From: BAIKAL-G1 sp943369525
Lineage (GTDB): Bacteria; Cyanobacteriota; Cyanobacteriia; PCC-6307; Cyanobiaceae
Assembly: GCA_943369525.1 (NCBI GenBank)
Contig: CALRNL020000001.1
Location: forward strand, 372,001-436,000
Reading direction: 5' to 3'
DNA: 64,000 bases
The translations under genes were made by a program, and so were the position numbers. The notes under the pieces are model-generated. The model did not search any database. It had not been told where the DNA came from and was given only the letters and a program-made list of their open reading frames with translations. The stretch's first letter is position 1; each line of letters begins with the position of its first letter. Below are positions 1 to 9,089 of this stretch, piece after piece.

Positions 1-296
1 CCCAGATCCAGCCAGCAGCGGGCCCAGTCCTCCCGGTATTCCATCACGCCCATGTTGTGCATCAGGGCCGGCAGGGCCCGCTCGGCAGCCTCCAGGTCGT
101 AGCCCATCCAGCCAAGCTCGACGCCCTCCTCATGGCACTGCAGGTTTTCGGCATTGAAGGCACCCAACTTGCCGAGGAAAAACCAACTGTCGAACAGGGT
201 TTCGACGTAGCCCCGCTCGGCCGGGCCCAGGGGAGCGCCAAACCGCATCCAGATCCAGCAGTTGAAGGGATTGAGCTCGCGAAAACGGATGTCCAT
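1..296 (-). CDS. DUF3531 family protein (N-terminal part, runs off the left edge)
   Basis: The minus-strand frame opens with an ATG at 294-296 and runs to the window edge without a stop, so only about 98 N-terminal residues are visible. The reading begins MDIRFRELNPFNCWIWM, followed by a motif reading DSWFFLGKLGAFNAENLQ. This is the pattern I know from the cyanobacterial/plastid DUF3531 family, a soluble protein of unknown function. No signal peptide or membrane segment is visible. It diverges from the ABC ATPase gene to its right. The function is unknown and the family assignment is from recall of the motif. Confidence 0.8.
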   Translation of the reverse strand, partial: MDIRFRELNPFNCWIWMRFGAPLGPAERGYVETLFDSWFFLGKLGAFNAENLQCHEEGVELGWMGYDLEAAERALPALMHNMGVMEYREDWARCWLDL

Positions 297-423
297 GGGC
301 GAAACGGCCGGCTCAGGTCAGGGCAACAGACCCATCCAACATCCCCCCCCGGGATCCGGCCCCGGGATCCGGCCCGCCCAGCTGCCGCCGATCCCCCATG
401 CTGGGGGCGCCGCCCGGTCGACC

Positions 424-1053
424 GTGCTCGAACTCCGCGACCTTACTTACCAGGCGGCCACGGTCCCCGAACCGATCCTGCGCGGCCTCAACCTGCGCCT
501 GGAAGCGGGTCGGCCCAACCTGGTGGCCGGCCGCAGCGGTTGCGGCAAAACCACCCTGCTGGAGCTGATCGCCGGCTTGGCCGAACCGGCCCGGGGCTCG
601 ATCGATTGGCAGGGCCAGCGGCTCAGCGGCCGCCAGCGGCGCTGGCTCTGCGGCCTGGTGTTCCAGTTCCCCGAACGCCATTTCCTCGGCCTGAGCGTGG
701 GCCAGGAGTTGAAACTGGGCCAGCGGCGCCTCGGCAGTGGGCAAGCCGAAGCCATCCTGGCCCAGGTGGGTCTGGCGGGCCTGTCGTTGCAACAACCGCC
801 CGAGCGCCTCAGCGGCGGCCAGCAGCGGCGCCTGGCCCTGGCCGTGCAGCTGCTGCGCAATCCCCAGGTGTTGCTGCTCGATGAGCCCACCGCCGGCCTG
901 GATTGGTCCGTGCGGGCCGAGGTGTTGGACCTGCTGGCCGAGCTGGCCCGCGAACGGGTGCTGCTGGTGGTCACCCACGAACCCGAGCTGTTCACCGATC
1001 TGGTGGAGCACGCCTGGCAGCTGGAACGGGGCCAGCTACGGCCCCTCGGCTAA
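424..1053 (+). CDS. ABC transporter ATP-binding protein (EcfA/CbiO-like)
   Basis: This is a single ABC ATPase domain of about 209 residues. It has Walker A GRSGCGKT (residues 36-43), the signature LSGGQQRR, and Walker B VLLLDEPTAGLD. The compact size and signature resemble energy-coupling-factor or CbiO-type ATPases. No permease gene is adjacent, so the substrate is unknown. The open frame extends upstream to a TTG at 262 with ATGs at 289 and 295. Those starts would overlap the start of the divergent DUF3531 gene and add a low-complexity Gly/Pro stretch. I prefer the GTG at 424 because the conserved domain begins exactly there (V-L-E-L-R-D-L). Confidence 0.8.
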   Translation: MLELRDLTYQAATVPEPILRGLNLRLEAGRPNLVAGRSGCGKTTLLELIAGLAEPARGSIDWQGQRLSGRQRRWLCGLVFQFPERHFLGLSVGQELKLGQRRLGSGQAEAILAQVGLAGLSLQQPPERLSGGQQRRLALAVQLLRNPQVLLLDEPTAGLDWSVRAEVLDLLAELARERVLLVVTHEPELFTDLVEHAWQLERGQLRPLG

Positions 1054-1301
1054 GCCCACGGAGGTCCCGCAGACCGCTCCAGCCATGGAGGAGCTGGGGA
1101 AAGGGCTGGATCGCAACAAACGTCGATCCAGCAGCCCCAGGGCAAGGCTTGAACCAGCCCAGGCGCCTGTGCTTTCGTGCCACCCCAAAGCGGCCCAGGG
1201 CGCCCAGGGCCGAACCCCGATCCCCTGGGGAAAACCGGCCAACGGCCAGCGGCGCCCTGCATACGATGGCCCCAGTTGGGCCCCACAGCGGGGCCGTTGC
1301 G

Positions 1302-2222
1302 ATGCCCGATCAGCTGGTCCGAGCCACCGCCGCCGCAGGCGGCATCCGCCTGGTGGCGGTGAACAGCACGGTGGCCTCCCGCTACGCGCGCCGGCGCCAT
1401 GGCCTCTCCTTTCTTACCACCGCCCTGCTGGGCCGGGCGATGACGGCGGGCCTGCTGCTGGCCAGTTCCATGAAGGTGGGCCATGGCCGGGTCAACCTGC
1501 GCATCCAGTCCGATGGACCGCTCAAGGGGCTGATGGTGGATGCCGGCCGCGACGGCACGGTGCGCGGCTATGTGGGCAACCCCGGCCTGGAGCTGGACCT
1601 ACTTGAGGCGGCCGATGGCTCCCACCAGTTCGATTTCCGCCAGGCCTGCGGCACCGGCTACCTACACATCGTGCGCGACCTGGGCCAGGGCGAACCCTTC
1701 AGCAGCACCGTTGAGCTGGTCAGTGGCGGCATCGGCGAAGACGTGGCCTCCTACCTGCTCCATTCCGAGCAGACCCCCTCGGCCCTCTTCGTGGGCGAGC
1801 AACTCGACAGCCATGGCGTCCGCTGCGCCGGCGGGGTGTTGGTGCAGGTGCTGCCCAAGGCGGCCCAGGAACCGGCCCTGGTGGCCCTGCTCGAAGAGCG
1901 CTGCCGCGAAGTGACCGGCTTCAGCCAACGGCTGGGCGAGGCGGCGGGCAACCTCAAGGCCCTGCTGGAAGACATCTTTCCCGATCTCGATCCCCAGCTG
2001 CTCGAGGACGCCGAAGCCGACCAGGAACTCACCTTCCACTGCCCCTGCAGTCGCCGCCGCAGCGTCAATGCCCTCAAATTGCTGGGCCGCGATGAACTCA
2101 GCGCCATCCTCAAGGAGGACGGCAACGCCGAACTCAACTGCCATTTCTGCAACGAGACCTACCGGGTCGAAGCCCCAGAACTGGAAGAGCTGATTGCCGA
2201 ACTGTCCAGTCCTACGGGCTAG
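1302..2222 (+). CDS. hslO: Redox-regulated chaperone Hsp33
   Basis: The protein has 306 residues, the normal Hsp33 length. Hsp33 is a cytosolic holdase that oxidation activates when its C-terminal zinc centre is lost. All four zinc ligands are present: Cys247 and Cys249 in a C-P-C motif, and Cys280 and Cys283 in a C-H-F-C motif. The N-terminal domain starts MPDQLVRATAAAGGIRLVAV, matching the family. The frame is open much further upstream (to 903), but that part is antisense-like sequence without homology, so the ATG at 1302 is chosen. It is separated from the ABC ATPase by about 250 bp and is probably transcribed on its own. Confidence 0.95.
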   Translation: MPDQLVRATAAAGGIRLVAVNSTVASRYARRRHGLSFLTTALLGRAMTAGLLLASSMKVGHGRVNLRIQSDGPLKGLMVDAGRDGTVRGYVGNPGLELDLLEAADGSHQFDFRQACGTGYLHIVRDLGQGEPFSSTVELVSGGIGEDVASYLLHSEQTPSALFVGEQLDSHGVRCAGGVLVQVLPKAAQEPALVALLEERCREVTGFSQRLGEAAGNLKALLEDIFPDLDPQLLEDAEADQELTFHCPCSRRRSVNALKLLGRDELSAILKEDGNAELNCHFCNETYRVEAPELEELIAELSSPTG

Positions 2223-2296
2223 GACACTGCACTCTGATCACCCGGGCCAAAGGGCTTGGAGCTGGGCCAGGGGCATGGCTGGGCCGGGCCCTACCT

Positions 2297-2387
2297 AGTT
2301 GCGGCACCAAGTTGCGGAAACAAATTCCGGCCCAAAGTTCCAGCACCAAGTTCAAGCATCAAGTTCCAGCATGAAATTGCGGCGATT
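2297..2387. repeat. Seven-unit tandem array with a 13-bp period
   Basis: Seven consecutive 13-bp units can be laid out without gaps, starting at 2297, 2310, 2323, 2336, 2349, 2362 and 2375. A typical unit is AGTTCCAGCACCA. Positions 2-4 of the unit (A/G-TT) are invariant or nearly so, and the rest is degenerate. The array lies between the convergent hslO and CPP1-like genes, 23 bp before the stop of the latter. A 13-bp period cannot keep a reading frame, so the array is non-coding. It could be a decayed minisatellite or a protein-binding iteron-like array. Confidence 0.85.
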
Positions 2388-2410
2388 CAGCCGGGATTCC
2401 TACGCGGGGG

Positions 2411-3106
2411 TTAACCGATCAGCAGGGCGCCCAGGAGAAGCAACACCAGGGCGGGCAGGGCTTGCACCTGTTGCACCGAGAGGGGCAGGCCGAGGGGCAG
2501 GCTGGGATCCAGCAGGCCCTGGAGCAGGCCACCGAGCAGCAGTCCCCCGGTAAGCAGGCCGAAACTCCAAGCCACAGCCGCCAGAAAGCGGCGATGGCGC
2601 CACTGCAGGGTCACGACGGTGACACCGGTGGCTAGGGCCAGCAGCAGTTCCGCCGAAGGGCCGGGCAAAAACAGCAGCAACACCAGGACCAACCCATCGG
2701 CCACCAGGGGGAACCAGCGCTCCCGGCCTTCGGCCAGGGCCAACACCGGCAAGCTCAACTGGGGCACCGAGAAGGACGGCCTGGGCAGGGAGGGCAGCGA
2801 GGGCAGGCTGGGCCGGGCCAGGGGCGGGGGCGGCGGGCTGGCGACGGGCCGCACCGCTTCCCGTTGGGAGGCATTGAGGGCCGCACTGCTGACCTTGCCC
2901 TGTTGGCGCTCCTTGAGCCGGTCCATCAGCACGGCGTCGTAGGCCGCCTCGATCTGGGCCCGGGCCTGGGGATCCTCACCGAGTTCGGCCAGGCGCGCCG
3001 ATTTGGCCGCCTGCACCTCATCAAAACTGGAGTCAGGGCTGACGCCAAGACGTTCGTAGGCCGATGGCCGCTCGCCGGCTGTGGCTGAATCCGTACCCTT
3101 GGTCAT
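2411..3106 (-). CDS. CPP1-like family protein (J-like domain plus membrane segments)
   Basis: The protein has 231 residues. Residues 15-75 form a J-like segment (SAYERLGVSPDSSFDEVQ...), with no HPD catalytic motif visible. A Pro/Ser-rich linker follows, then three or four hydrophobic helices in the C-terminal half. This is the layout of the cyanobacterial/plastid CPP1 family (DUF3353). In plants, members act as a membrane holdase for light-dependent protochlorophyllide oxidoreductase. A chlorophyll-related role here is inference from the family. The ATG at 3106 is chosen over an upstream in-frame start because the conserved part begins shortly after it. Confidence 0.75.
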   Translation of the reverse strand: MTKGTDSATAGERPSAYERLGVSPDSSFDEVQAAKSARLAELGEDPQARAQIEAAYDAVLMDRLKERQQGKVSSAALNASQREAVRPVASPPPPPLARPSLPSLPSLPRPSFSVPQLSLPVLALAEGRERWFPLVADGLVLVLLLFLPGPSAELLLALATGVTVVTLQWRHRRFLAAVAWSFGLLTGGLLLGGLLQGLLDPSLPLGLPLSVQQVQALPALVLLLLGALLIG

Positions 3107-3211
3107 CGCCTCGTGCCGACACTGCGCTGTCGTGACTTGAGCGTATCGAGCCAAGGCCCCACCTGGGGTGGAATGAATCAGTAGTTGTGCCGAGCGGGCA
3201 CCCGGGGCGGT

Positions 3212-3466
3212 TCAGAACAGGGGCTCACTGCGGCGGTAGCCGCCCTCTTCCTGCAACCGCAACCGCTGGGCCTCGGCCTCGGCGAGGGGCAGCCAGAGCC
3301 GGCGCTTGAGTAGGGGCATCTGGGGCGGCAGGTGGCAGCCCTCGCGCATCTCGATTGTGGCGTCGCCGGGGGGGGCGGCGCTGGGGGTGCTTGGCCCGGG
3401 CAGGAAGCTCACGTAGTCGCAGCCTCCGTCGGCGCGGGGGCGGACCAGCCAGAAGGGTCTTGGCAT
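3212..3466 (-). CDS. Small conserved hypothetical protein, possibly DUF1651-like
   Basis: This is an 84-residue soluble protein. It opens MPRPFWLVRPRADGG and carries a central P-L-L-K-R-R segment followed by an amphipathic helix and G-Y-R-R near the end. The arrangement is reminiscent of the picocyanobacterial DUF1651 family, but I cannot confirm that. No signal peptide or membrane helix is visible. The frame is open to 3526, but the ATG at 3466 is the plausible start. It lies in the same orientation as prfC and downstream of it. Confidence 0.55.
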   Translation of the reverse strand: MPRPFWLVRPRADGGCDYVSFLPGPSTPSAAPPGDATIEMREGCHLPPQMPLLKRRLWLPLAEAEAQRLRLQEEGGYRRSEPLF

Positions 3467-3662
3467 GGCTGTGACCTTTCGTTGTAAATCAGTCTGGCGC
3501 CCGGGGGCCCGAGCCGTGGACGCCATCCGCTAGCCCAAAGGCCCTAACCAGGAGAGCCGACCAGCCCCCCAGGCCGGTGGGGCCGAAGGCTCCAGCAACC
3601 CCCTAACCCGCCGGGCCCTGGAACCCGGTGCCAGCCCCATAGGTCGGCAACAGCTGCCCCGT

Positions 3663-5450
3663 TCAAAGGGCGATCGGCTCGACGCCGCTCACCACCGGCG
3701 CCACGGCGCCCAGCTGCAGATCCGGGTGATCTTCGCTGAGCTGGTTGAGGTTCCATTGGTTCTTGAAGAGCAGCACGGGCCGGTCCCAGGCATCGCGCAC
3801 GGTTTTGCAATTGAAGATGCGGCCCACCGTCTCCAGGGCCGGCCAACCGCCGATCACCCAGCGGGCCACCGTGAAGCCCAGGGGTTCGAGCCGGGTTTCC
3901 ACGCCATATTCGTTTTCAAGCCGGTATTGGACCACCTCCAGCTGCAGCTGGCCCACGGCCGCCAGGATCGGATCGCGCTTGCTTTGATCGGTGTCATAAA
4001 GCACCTGCACGGCCCCTTCTTCGCGCAGCTCATTCACCCCCTTGCGGAAACTCTTAAAGGCCGAAGGGTTGGGATTACGCAACCAGGAAAAAATTTCCGG
4101 ACTGAAGCAGGGAATCCCCTCGTACTCAATGCGGGGCCCCACATAGAGGGTGTCGCCAATGGAAAACATGCCCGGATTGTTGAGGCCAATCACATCACCC
4201 GGGTAGGCATCTTCCACCACCTCCCGATCCTGGCCGAACAGCTTCTGGGGCCTGGAGAGCCGGATTGAGCGGCCGGTGCGGGCGTGCTGCACTGTCATGT
4301 CCTTCTCAAACTTGCCACTACAAACGCGCACAAAGGCGACCCGGTCGCGATGGCGCGGGTCCATGTTGGCCTGCAATTTAAAAACAAAGCCACTAAAACC
4401 AGGCCGCAGTGGGTCGATGGCCCCCTGGCTGGATTGGCGCGCCACCGGCTTCTGGGCCAGCTCCATAAAGGCATCGAGGAAGGGCCGCACGCCGAAGTTG
4501 GTCATGGCCGAGCCAAAAAAGACCGGGCTGAGTTCGCCGCCATGCACCAGCTCCAGGTCCAGGTCAGCGCCGGCCCCATCAAGCAACTCCAGTTCCTCCA
4601 GGGCCAGGGCCAGCAGTTCCGGTTCCACCAGTTGGGCCAGTTCCGGATCATCCCAGGCCAGGGAGCGCTCCACACTTTGCTTGCCGCGCTCGGCCCGGGC
4701 GAACAGGATCACCTGCTTGCTGCGCCGATCGATCACACCGCGGAAGCGATCGCCACTACCAATCGGCCAGTTCACCGGCCAGCAGGCTAATTTAAGTTCC
4801 TTTTCAATTTCGTCGATCAGCTCTAGGGGGTCGCGCCCGGGCCGATCCATCTTGTTGATGAAGGTGAAAATTGGGATCTGGCGCATGCGACAGACCTCAA
4901 ACAGCTTGCGCGTCTGGGGCTCCAAACCCTTGGCCGCGTCCTCCAGCATCACGGCGTTATCGGCGGCGGCCAGGGTGCGGTAGGTATCCTCGGAAAAATC
5001 CTGGTGGCCCGGCGTATCGAGCAGGTTGATCGTGTTACCAGCGTAGTCGAATTGCAGCACGGTAGAGGTGATCGAGATGCCCCGCTGCTTCTCCAGCTCC
5101 ATCCAGTCGGAGGTCACCTTGCGCTGCTCGCCCTTGGCCTTCACAGCCCCGGCCTGCTGGATTGCACCGCCGTAGAGCAGTAGTTTTTCGGTGAGGGTGG
5201 TCTTCCCCGCGTCCGGGTGGGAAATGATCGCGAAATTGCGGCGCCTCGCCACCGCCAGGGCCAGGCTGCCCAGCCCCTGGTCGGGCGCCGCATCGATAGG
5301 GGGATCAAAGACCAGGCCATCGGCCAAACGGGCAGCAACGGGCCCAGCGGGCAGGTTCTCCAGCGGGGCCAGCCCCTCGGCGTCCGGGGCGGCTAAGGGC
5401 GGTTCGGGGGCGCCGCTGGTCGGGGCGGTGCTGGAGGTACGGCTGCTCAT
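3663..5450 (-). CDS. prfC: Peptide chain release factor 3 (translational GTPase RF3)
   Basis: RF3 recycles RF1/RF2 from the ribosome after termination. The G domain shows HPDAGKTT (Lys83), the switch region with SDWMELEKQRGISITS, DTPGHQDFSEDTYRTL, and NKMD. Domains II and III follow, ending near SGVEPIAL. The length is 595 residues against about 530 in E. coli. The excess is an N-terminal Ala/Pro-rich extension of roughly 60 residues before the G domain. An in-frame start at 5471 also exists. I use the ATG at 5450, though the true start could be further in. A methyltransferase gene lies 35 bp upstream on the same strand, so the two may be co-transcribed. Confidence 0.95.
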   Translation of the reverse strand: MSSRTSSTAPTSGAPEPPLAAPDAEGLAPLENLPAGPVAARLADGLVFDPPIDAAPDQGLGSLALAVARRRNFAIISHPDAGKTTLTEKLLLYGGAIQQAGAVKAKGEQRKVTSDWMELEKQRGISITSTVLQFDYAGNTINLLDTPGHQDFSEDTYRTLAAADNAVMLEDAAKGLEPQTRKLFEVCRMRQIPIFTFINKMDRPGRDPLELIDEIEKELKLACWPVNWPIGSGDRFRGVIDRRSKQVILFARAERGKQSVERSLAWDDPELAQLVEPELLALALEELELLDGAGADLDLELVHGGELSPVFFGSAMTNFGVRPFLDAFMELAQKPVARQSSQGAIDPLRPGFSGFVFKLQANMDPRHRDRVAFVRVCSGKFEKDMTVQHARTGRSIRLSRPQKLFGQDREVVEDAYPGDVIGLNNPGMFSIGDTLYVGPRIEYEGIPCFSPEIFSWLRNPNPSAFKSFRKGVNELREEGAVQVLYDTDQSKRDPILAAVGQLQLEVVQYRLENEYGVETRLEPLGFTVARWVIGGWPALETVGRIFNCKTVRDAWDRPVLLFKNQWNLNQLSEDHPDLQLGAVAPVVSGVEPIAL

Positions 5451-5485
5451 GGGATCCAGCCTGCCAGGCAACGGCGGCGGCGCCC

Positions 5486-6184
5486 TCAGGCCAGCCGGCC
5501 AGCCACCTCCAGGTAGCGATCATCAAGCTCCAGGAGCTCCAGCTGGGGGAGGGCGGCCTGGCGCAATTGGGCCCTGACTTCCGCAGGCGTGAAGGCCGCC
5601 GCCAGGGAGTGGCCGAAGTCCCGTTGCAGCAGCTCTGGGGCGCCGCTGGCATGGCGCAGCACCAAGTGGCGCAGCGCCTCAGCGGTAGCCGGCCGGCGCA
5701 GGTCCCGGATCAACACCACGGCCCCGGCCCTGCCCAGCTGGCGGACCGTGCGCCAGAGCACCTGGGGCTGGTGGAGATGGTGCAGCAGACTGTTGCTCAC
5801 CACCACCCCAAAGCCCGCCCCATCGCCCCCCCCGAGGTCGCTAGCCAGGCCGGGGGCCAGGGGCAGCAGGGCGGGGCGGAAGCACAGCCGCTGGCGCCAA
5901 TGGGGATGGCGCTCCAGGGTCTGCTCGGCCAAATCGAGCATGGCCGCAGCGCCGTCGAGGCCCAGCACATGGGCCTGGGGGAAACGGTCCACCAGGCGGA
6001 AGCTGATGTTGCCGGGCCCGCAGCCCAGATCGACGATCCGCAGCGGCTGCTCCAGACCCGCTGGACCCAGCAGCTGCACCAACCGTTCCACCAGGGCCTG
6101 GTCACCAGCACTGAAATCCGCCGCCCCGTAGGCCTGGGCCTGGGCGACGTCATCCATTAACTCCGGCTCACAAATGCGTTCCAT
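5486..6184 (-). CDS. Class I SAM-dependent methyltransferase
   Basis: The protein has 232 residues in a Rossmann-fold methyltransferase domain. Motif I is VDLGCGPGN, an acidic residue follows in V-L-G-L-D-G, and a post-motif reads SNSLLHHLHQPQ. The substrate cannot be read from the sequence; small-molecule methyltransferases share this pattern. The ATG at 6184 is chosen because the protein family begins there (MERICEPELMDD); the frame itself is open to 6241. It diverges from nrdJ with about 70 bp between the starts. Confidence 0.8.
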   Translation of the reverse strand: MERICEPELMDDVAQAQAYGAADFSAGDQALVERLVQLLGPAGLEQPLRIVDLGCGPGNISFRLVDRFPQAHVLGLDGAAAMLDLAEQTLERHPHWRQRLCFRPALLPLAPGLASDLGGGDGAGFGVVVSNSLLHHLHQPQVLWRTVRQLGRAGAVVLIRDLRRPATAEALRHLVLRHASGAPELLQRDFGHSLAAAFTPAEVRAQLRQAALPQLELLELDDRYLEVAGRLA

Positions 6185-6257
6185 GGCCGCAGCCTGGCAG
6201 CGCCGGGCCGCAGGCGTGCGCCAGGGGCCAGCCACCGCCAATGGTGCCCCCTAAGCC

Positions 6258-8696
6258 TTGCCGCCCCCACCAGTGGCGTTAGCCTGCCCCATACCTGCGC
6301 CCACCGCCCCAGTGACCCTGTCAGCACCGTTGACGGCATCCAGCTCCGCGGCCGCTGCCGGAGCCACCACGGACGGCCCCACCGGGGCGGCACCGGGCAC
6401 CAATCCTGGGTCCGGCCAGCCCACCTTTGCCACCACGGCCCCGGCCGCCAACCCGGTTTTCTACCGCACCTATTCCCGTAAAACCGCCGCCGGTCGCGAA
6501 AGCTGGCACGAAGTGGCCGAGCGCAACCTGGGCGGCCTGCGCAAACTCGGCAACCTCAATGGGGCCGAAGTCGACCTGCTGCGCCGCATGCAGCAACAGC
6601 AAATGGCCCTGCCCTCGGGCCGCTGGCTCTGGATCGGCGGCACCCCTTGGATTGAGCAGGAGCAAAACTTTTCCGGCGCCTACAACTGCACCTCCACCAA
6701 CCTGGTCGATTGGGACGCCTTCGGGCTGATGATGGACCTGGCGATGATGGGCTGCGGTACCGGCGCCATCATTGAACCGCGCCTGATTGGGCGGCTTCCG
6801 GCGGTGCGGAACCAGCTGGTCATTGTTGGCGTCACCGACATCGGTGCCACCCCGGCGGGCCAACGCCAGGAGATCACCACCTCAAGCATCGATGGCAACC
6901 GGGTCCAGATCAAGGTGGGCGACACCCGCCGGGGCTGGGTCGATAGCTACCAACTGCTGCTCAACCTCTGCAGCGATGGGCGCTTTGACGGGCCGATCGA
7001 GATCACGGTTGACCTCTCCGATGTGCGGCCGGTGGGCGAAACCCTCAAGGGTTTTGGCGGCATGGCCAATCCGGTCAAGCTCAAGGACCTCTATGGCCGG
7101 GTCGCCCAGATTCTCAACAAAGCCCAGGGCCGCCAGCTGAGTTCGGTCGAATGCTGCCTGTTGATTGATGAGGCCGCCGTCACGATCGTGGCCGGCAACA
7201 TCCGCCGCAGCGCTGGCATGCGCCAATTTTCCGCCGAAGATCAATCGGCCGCCGGAGCCAAGGAAAACCTCTGGCAGCAGGACAGCGAGGGCAACTGGCG
7301 CATCGATCCCGAGCGAGATTCCCTGCGCATGGCCAACCACACCCGGGTCTTCCACAGCCGCCCCGATCGGGCCACGGTGCTGGAAGCGGTCACCAAACAG
7401 TTCCAAAGCGGTGAAGGGGCCATCCAGTTCGCCCCCGAGGCGATCGCCCGCTCCAACGCCGACCTGCTCCCTACCCCTGAGCTGCGCAGCGAATTCATCG
7501 CCATCTATTGCGACCAGGGCCGCGAGGAGGCGGGCCGCTGGCTCACCACCCACCACAGCGAGATCGGCGCGGCGGAACTGGAGCACCGGCTCAACCGCTA
7601 CGGCCTCAACCCCTGCGGCGAAATCCTGGGGGCCGATTTCCACTGCAACCTGGCCGAAATCCACCTCAACCGCATTGATCCAAGCGATCTCCATGCCCAA
7701 GACGAAGCCTTCAAGGCCGGTGGCCTGGCGGTGGCCTGCCTGCTGAACCACCGCTTTGAGGTGGAGCGCTATCGCCAGAGCCGGGCCTGGGATCCGATCG
7801 TGGGCGTGAGTTTCACCGGCCTATTCGATTTCTTTGTGCATGCCTTTGGCACGCCCTGGCTGAAGTGGTGGGAAGCGGGCCGGCCCGACACCATGGAAGG
7901 CCTGGACTTCAAGGCCAAGGAAGCGGCCTACCTGGCCCGCTGGAAGGAGAGTGTCAACCAGGCGGTGTGGGACTACTGCGATCGCCACGGCCTGCGCCGG
8001 CCCAACCGCTGCACCACCGTGCAACCGGCCGGAACCAAGAGCCTGCTCACGGGTGCTTCCCCCGGCTGGCATCCGCCGAAGGCCCAGCGCTTCATTCGGC
8101 GCATCACCTTCCGCAAGAACGATCCGGTGGCCCTGGCCTGCATGGACTACGGCTACACGATCGTGCCAAGCCAGTCCGACAAGGACGAGCAGGGACGCCT
8201 GCTCGATGATGCCTTTGATCCGCGCTGCACCGAATGGCTGGTGGAAATCCCCACCGAAGTGAGCTGGGCGAACATCCCAGGCGCCGATGCGGTGGAAATC
8301 AATAACTTCTCAGCATTGGCCCAGTTCGATTTCTACATGCAAGTGCAAAAGCACTACACGGCCCACAACACATCGGCCACGGTTGAATTTCGTGAAAATG
8401 AAATCGAAGGCCTCACCGATGCCATCTTCCAGGCCATTGATGGCGGCGAAGGCTATATCTCGGCGGCCCTGCTCGCCCGCTTTGACGCCAACGCCACCTT
8501 CCCCCGGTTGCCCTTTGAGCCGATCGATCAAGCCACCTACACCCAGCTCCAGGCTGAAGTCGTGGCCCGCCGGCGGACGGTTGATTTCTTCGAGGCCCTG
8601 CAGCGCTACGACGGTGGCGAGTTGATGGAAGCTGGTCCAGCCGGCTGTGATTCCGACAAGTGCCTGTTGCCCCTGGCCAAACCGTCCGCCTCCTAA
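6258..8696 (+). CDS. nrdJ: Adenosylcobalamin-dependent (class II) ribonucleoside-triphosphate reductase
   Basis: This monomeric class II RNR makes deoxynucleotides using B12 radical chemistry. The thiyl cysteine is Cys453 in N-P-C-G-E-I, with Glu455. The redox pair fits Cys144 (G-A-Y-N-C-T-S-T-N) and Cys463 (F-H-C-N-L-A-E). The mobile C-terminal pair is Cys797/Cys802 in C-D-S-D-K-C. At about 812 residues it is slightly longer than the Lactobacillus enzyme because of a low-complexity N-terminus. No ATG exists before the conserved core, so the start must be the TTG at 6258 or a GTG such as 6312. No cobalamin riboswitch is visible in the short upstream gap. Confidence 0.95.
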   Translation: MPPPPVALACPIPAPTAPVTLSAPLTASSSAAAAGATTDGPTGAAPGTNPGSGQPTFATTAPAANPVFYRTYSRKTAAGRESWHEVAERNLGGLRKLGNLNGAEVDLLRRMQQQQMALPSGRWLWIGGTPWIEQEQNFSGAYNCTSTNLVDWDAFGLMMDLAMMGCGTGAIIEPRLIGRLPAVRNQLVIVGVTDIGATPAGQRQEITTSSIDGNRVQIKVGDTRRGWVDSYQLLLNLCSDGRFDGPIEITVDLSDVRPVGETLKGFGGMANPVKLKDLYGRVAQILNKAQGRQLSSVECCLLIDEAAVTIVAGNIRRSAGMRQFSAEDQSAAGAKENLWQQDSEGNWRIDPERDSLRMANHTRVFHSRPDRATVLEAVTKQFQSGEGAIQFAPEAIARSNADLLPTPELRSEFIAIYCDQGREEAGRWLTTHHSEIGAAELEHRLNRYGLNPCGEILGADFHCNLAEIHLNRIDPSDLHAQDEAFKAGGLAVACLLNHRFEVERYRQSRAWDPIVGVSFTGLFDFFVHAFGTPWLKWWEAGRPDTMEGLDFKAKEAAYLARWKESVNQAVWDYCDRHGLRRPNRCTTVQPAGTKSLLTGASPGWHPPKAQRFIRRITFRKNDPVALACMDYGYTIVPSQSDKDEQGRLLDDAFDPRCTEWLVEIPTEVSWANIPGADAVEINNFSALAQFDFYMQVQKHYTAHNTSATVEFRENEIEGLTDAIFQAIDGGEGYISAALLARFDANATFPRLPFEPIDQATYTQLQAEVVARRRTVDFFEALQRYDGGELMEAGPAGCDSDKCLLPLAKPSAS

Positions 8697-8784
8697 GCTC
8701 CAGCCAACCCACGGGGCGCTGGCGATCTGGCCATGGCCAGGGCCCCTACCCAGTTGATGTGCCTCCCTTAACCCCTACCTAGCC

Positions 8785-9024
8785 ATGACAAGCCCGCGCC
8801 ATACCCTCGCCTTGGCGAGCCTCATAGCGACTGCCTTACTGGCATTCGCCCCAACGGTGCAGGCCGTGACCCTGGAGGAAGCCTGCGCAAAATTTGCGGC
8901 CAAAATCAGTGAAGCCCAGGCCTCTGGCAATGCCGACCAGGTGAAGACCGTCTACAGCAAGGGAAGCCAGCGCATTGCCGCCAAATTCAATGGCGCCACC
9001 TGTCCCAACGTCAAAGCTCCCTAG
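8785..9024 (+). CDS. Small exported protein of unknown function
   Basis: This is a 79-residue protein with a clear Sec signal peptide (hydrophobic stretch about residues 8-24, cleavage likely after V-Q-A at about 27). The mature part of about 52 residues is charged and contains two cysteines (E-A-C-A-K and A-T-C-P-N) that could form a disulphide. It follows nrdJ by 88 bp and may be transcribed on its own. I do not recognise a named family. Codon use is typical of the neighbours, so I believe it is real. Confidence 0.7.
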   Translation: MTSPRHTLALASLIATALLAFAPTVQAVTLEEACAKFAAKISEAQASGNADQVKTVYSKGSQRIAAKFNGATCPNVKAP

Positions 9025-9089
9025 GGCCTCTGCTTGAAGGAAGCAAGCGCCCTATGGGATAATTGCCACCGGTCCCTAGGGACCCACCT

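Noticed and set aside
903..1301. Upstream extension of the hslO frame
   Set aside because: It overlaps the ABC ATPase gene in another frame and shows no Hsp33 homology; the family start is at 1302.
2297..2387. Possible CRISPR array
   Set aside because: Units of 13 bp follow each other without spacers, and no cas gene is nearby.
6185..6257. Cobalamin riboswitch upstream of nrdJ
   Set aside because: Only about 70 bp separate the divergent genes, too short for a B12 riboswitch, and no B12-box-like sequence was seen.
8727..8740. 14-bp perfect palindrome CTGGCCATGGCCAG after nrdJ
   Set aside because: It has no loop and no T-run, so it is not a terminator; such GGCC palindromes are common in this GC-rich sequence.
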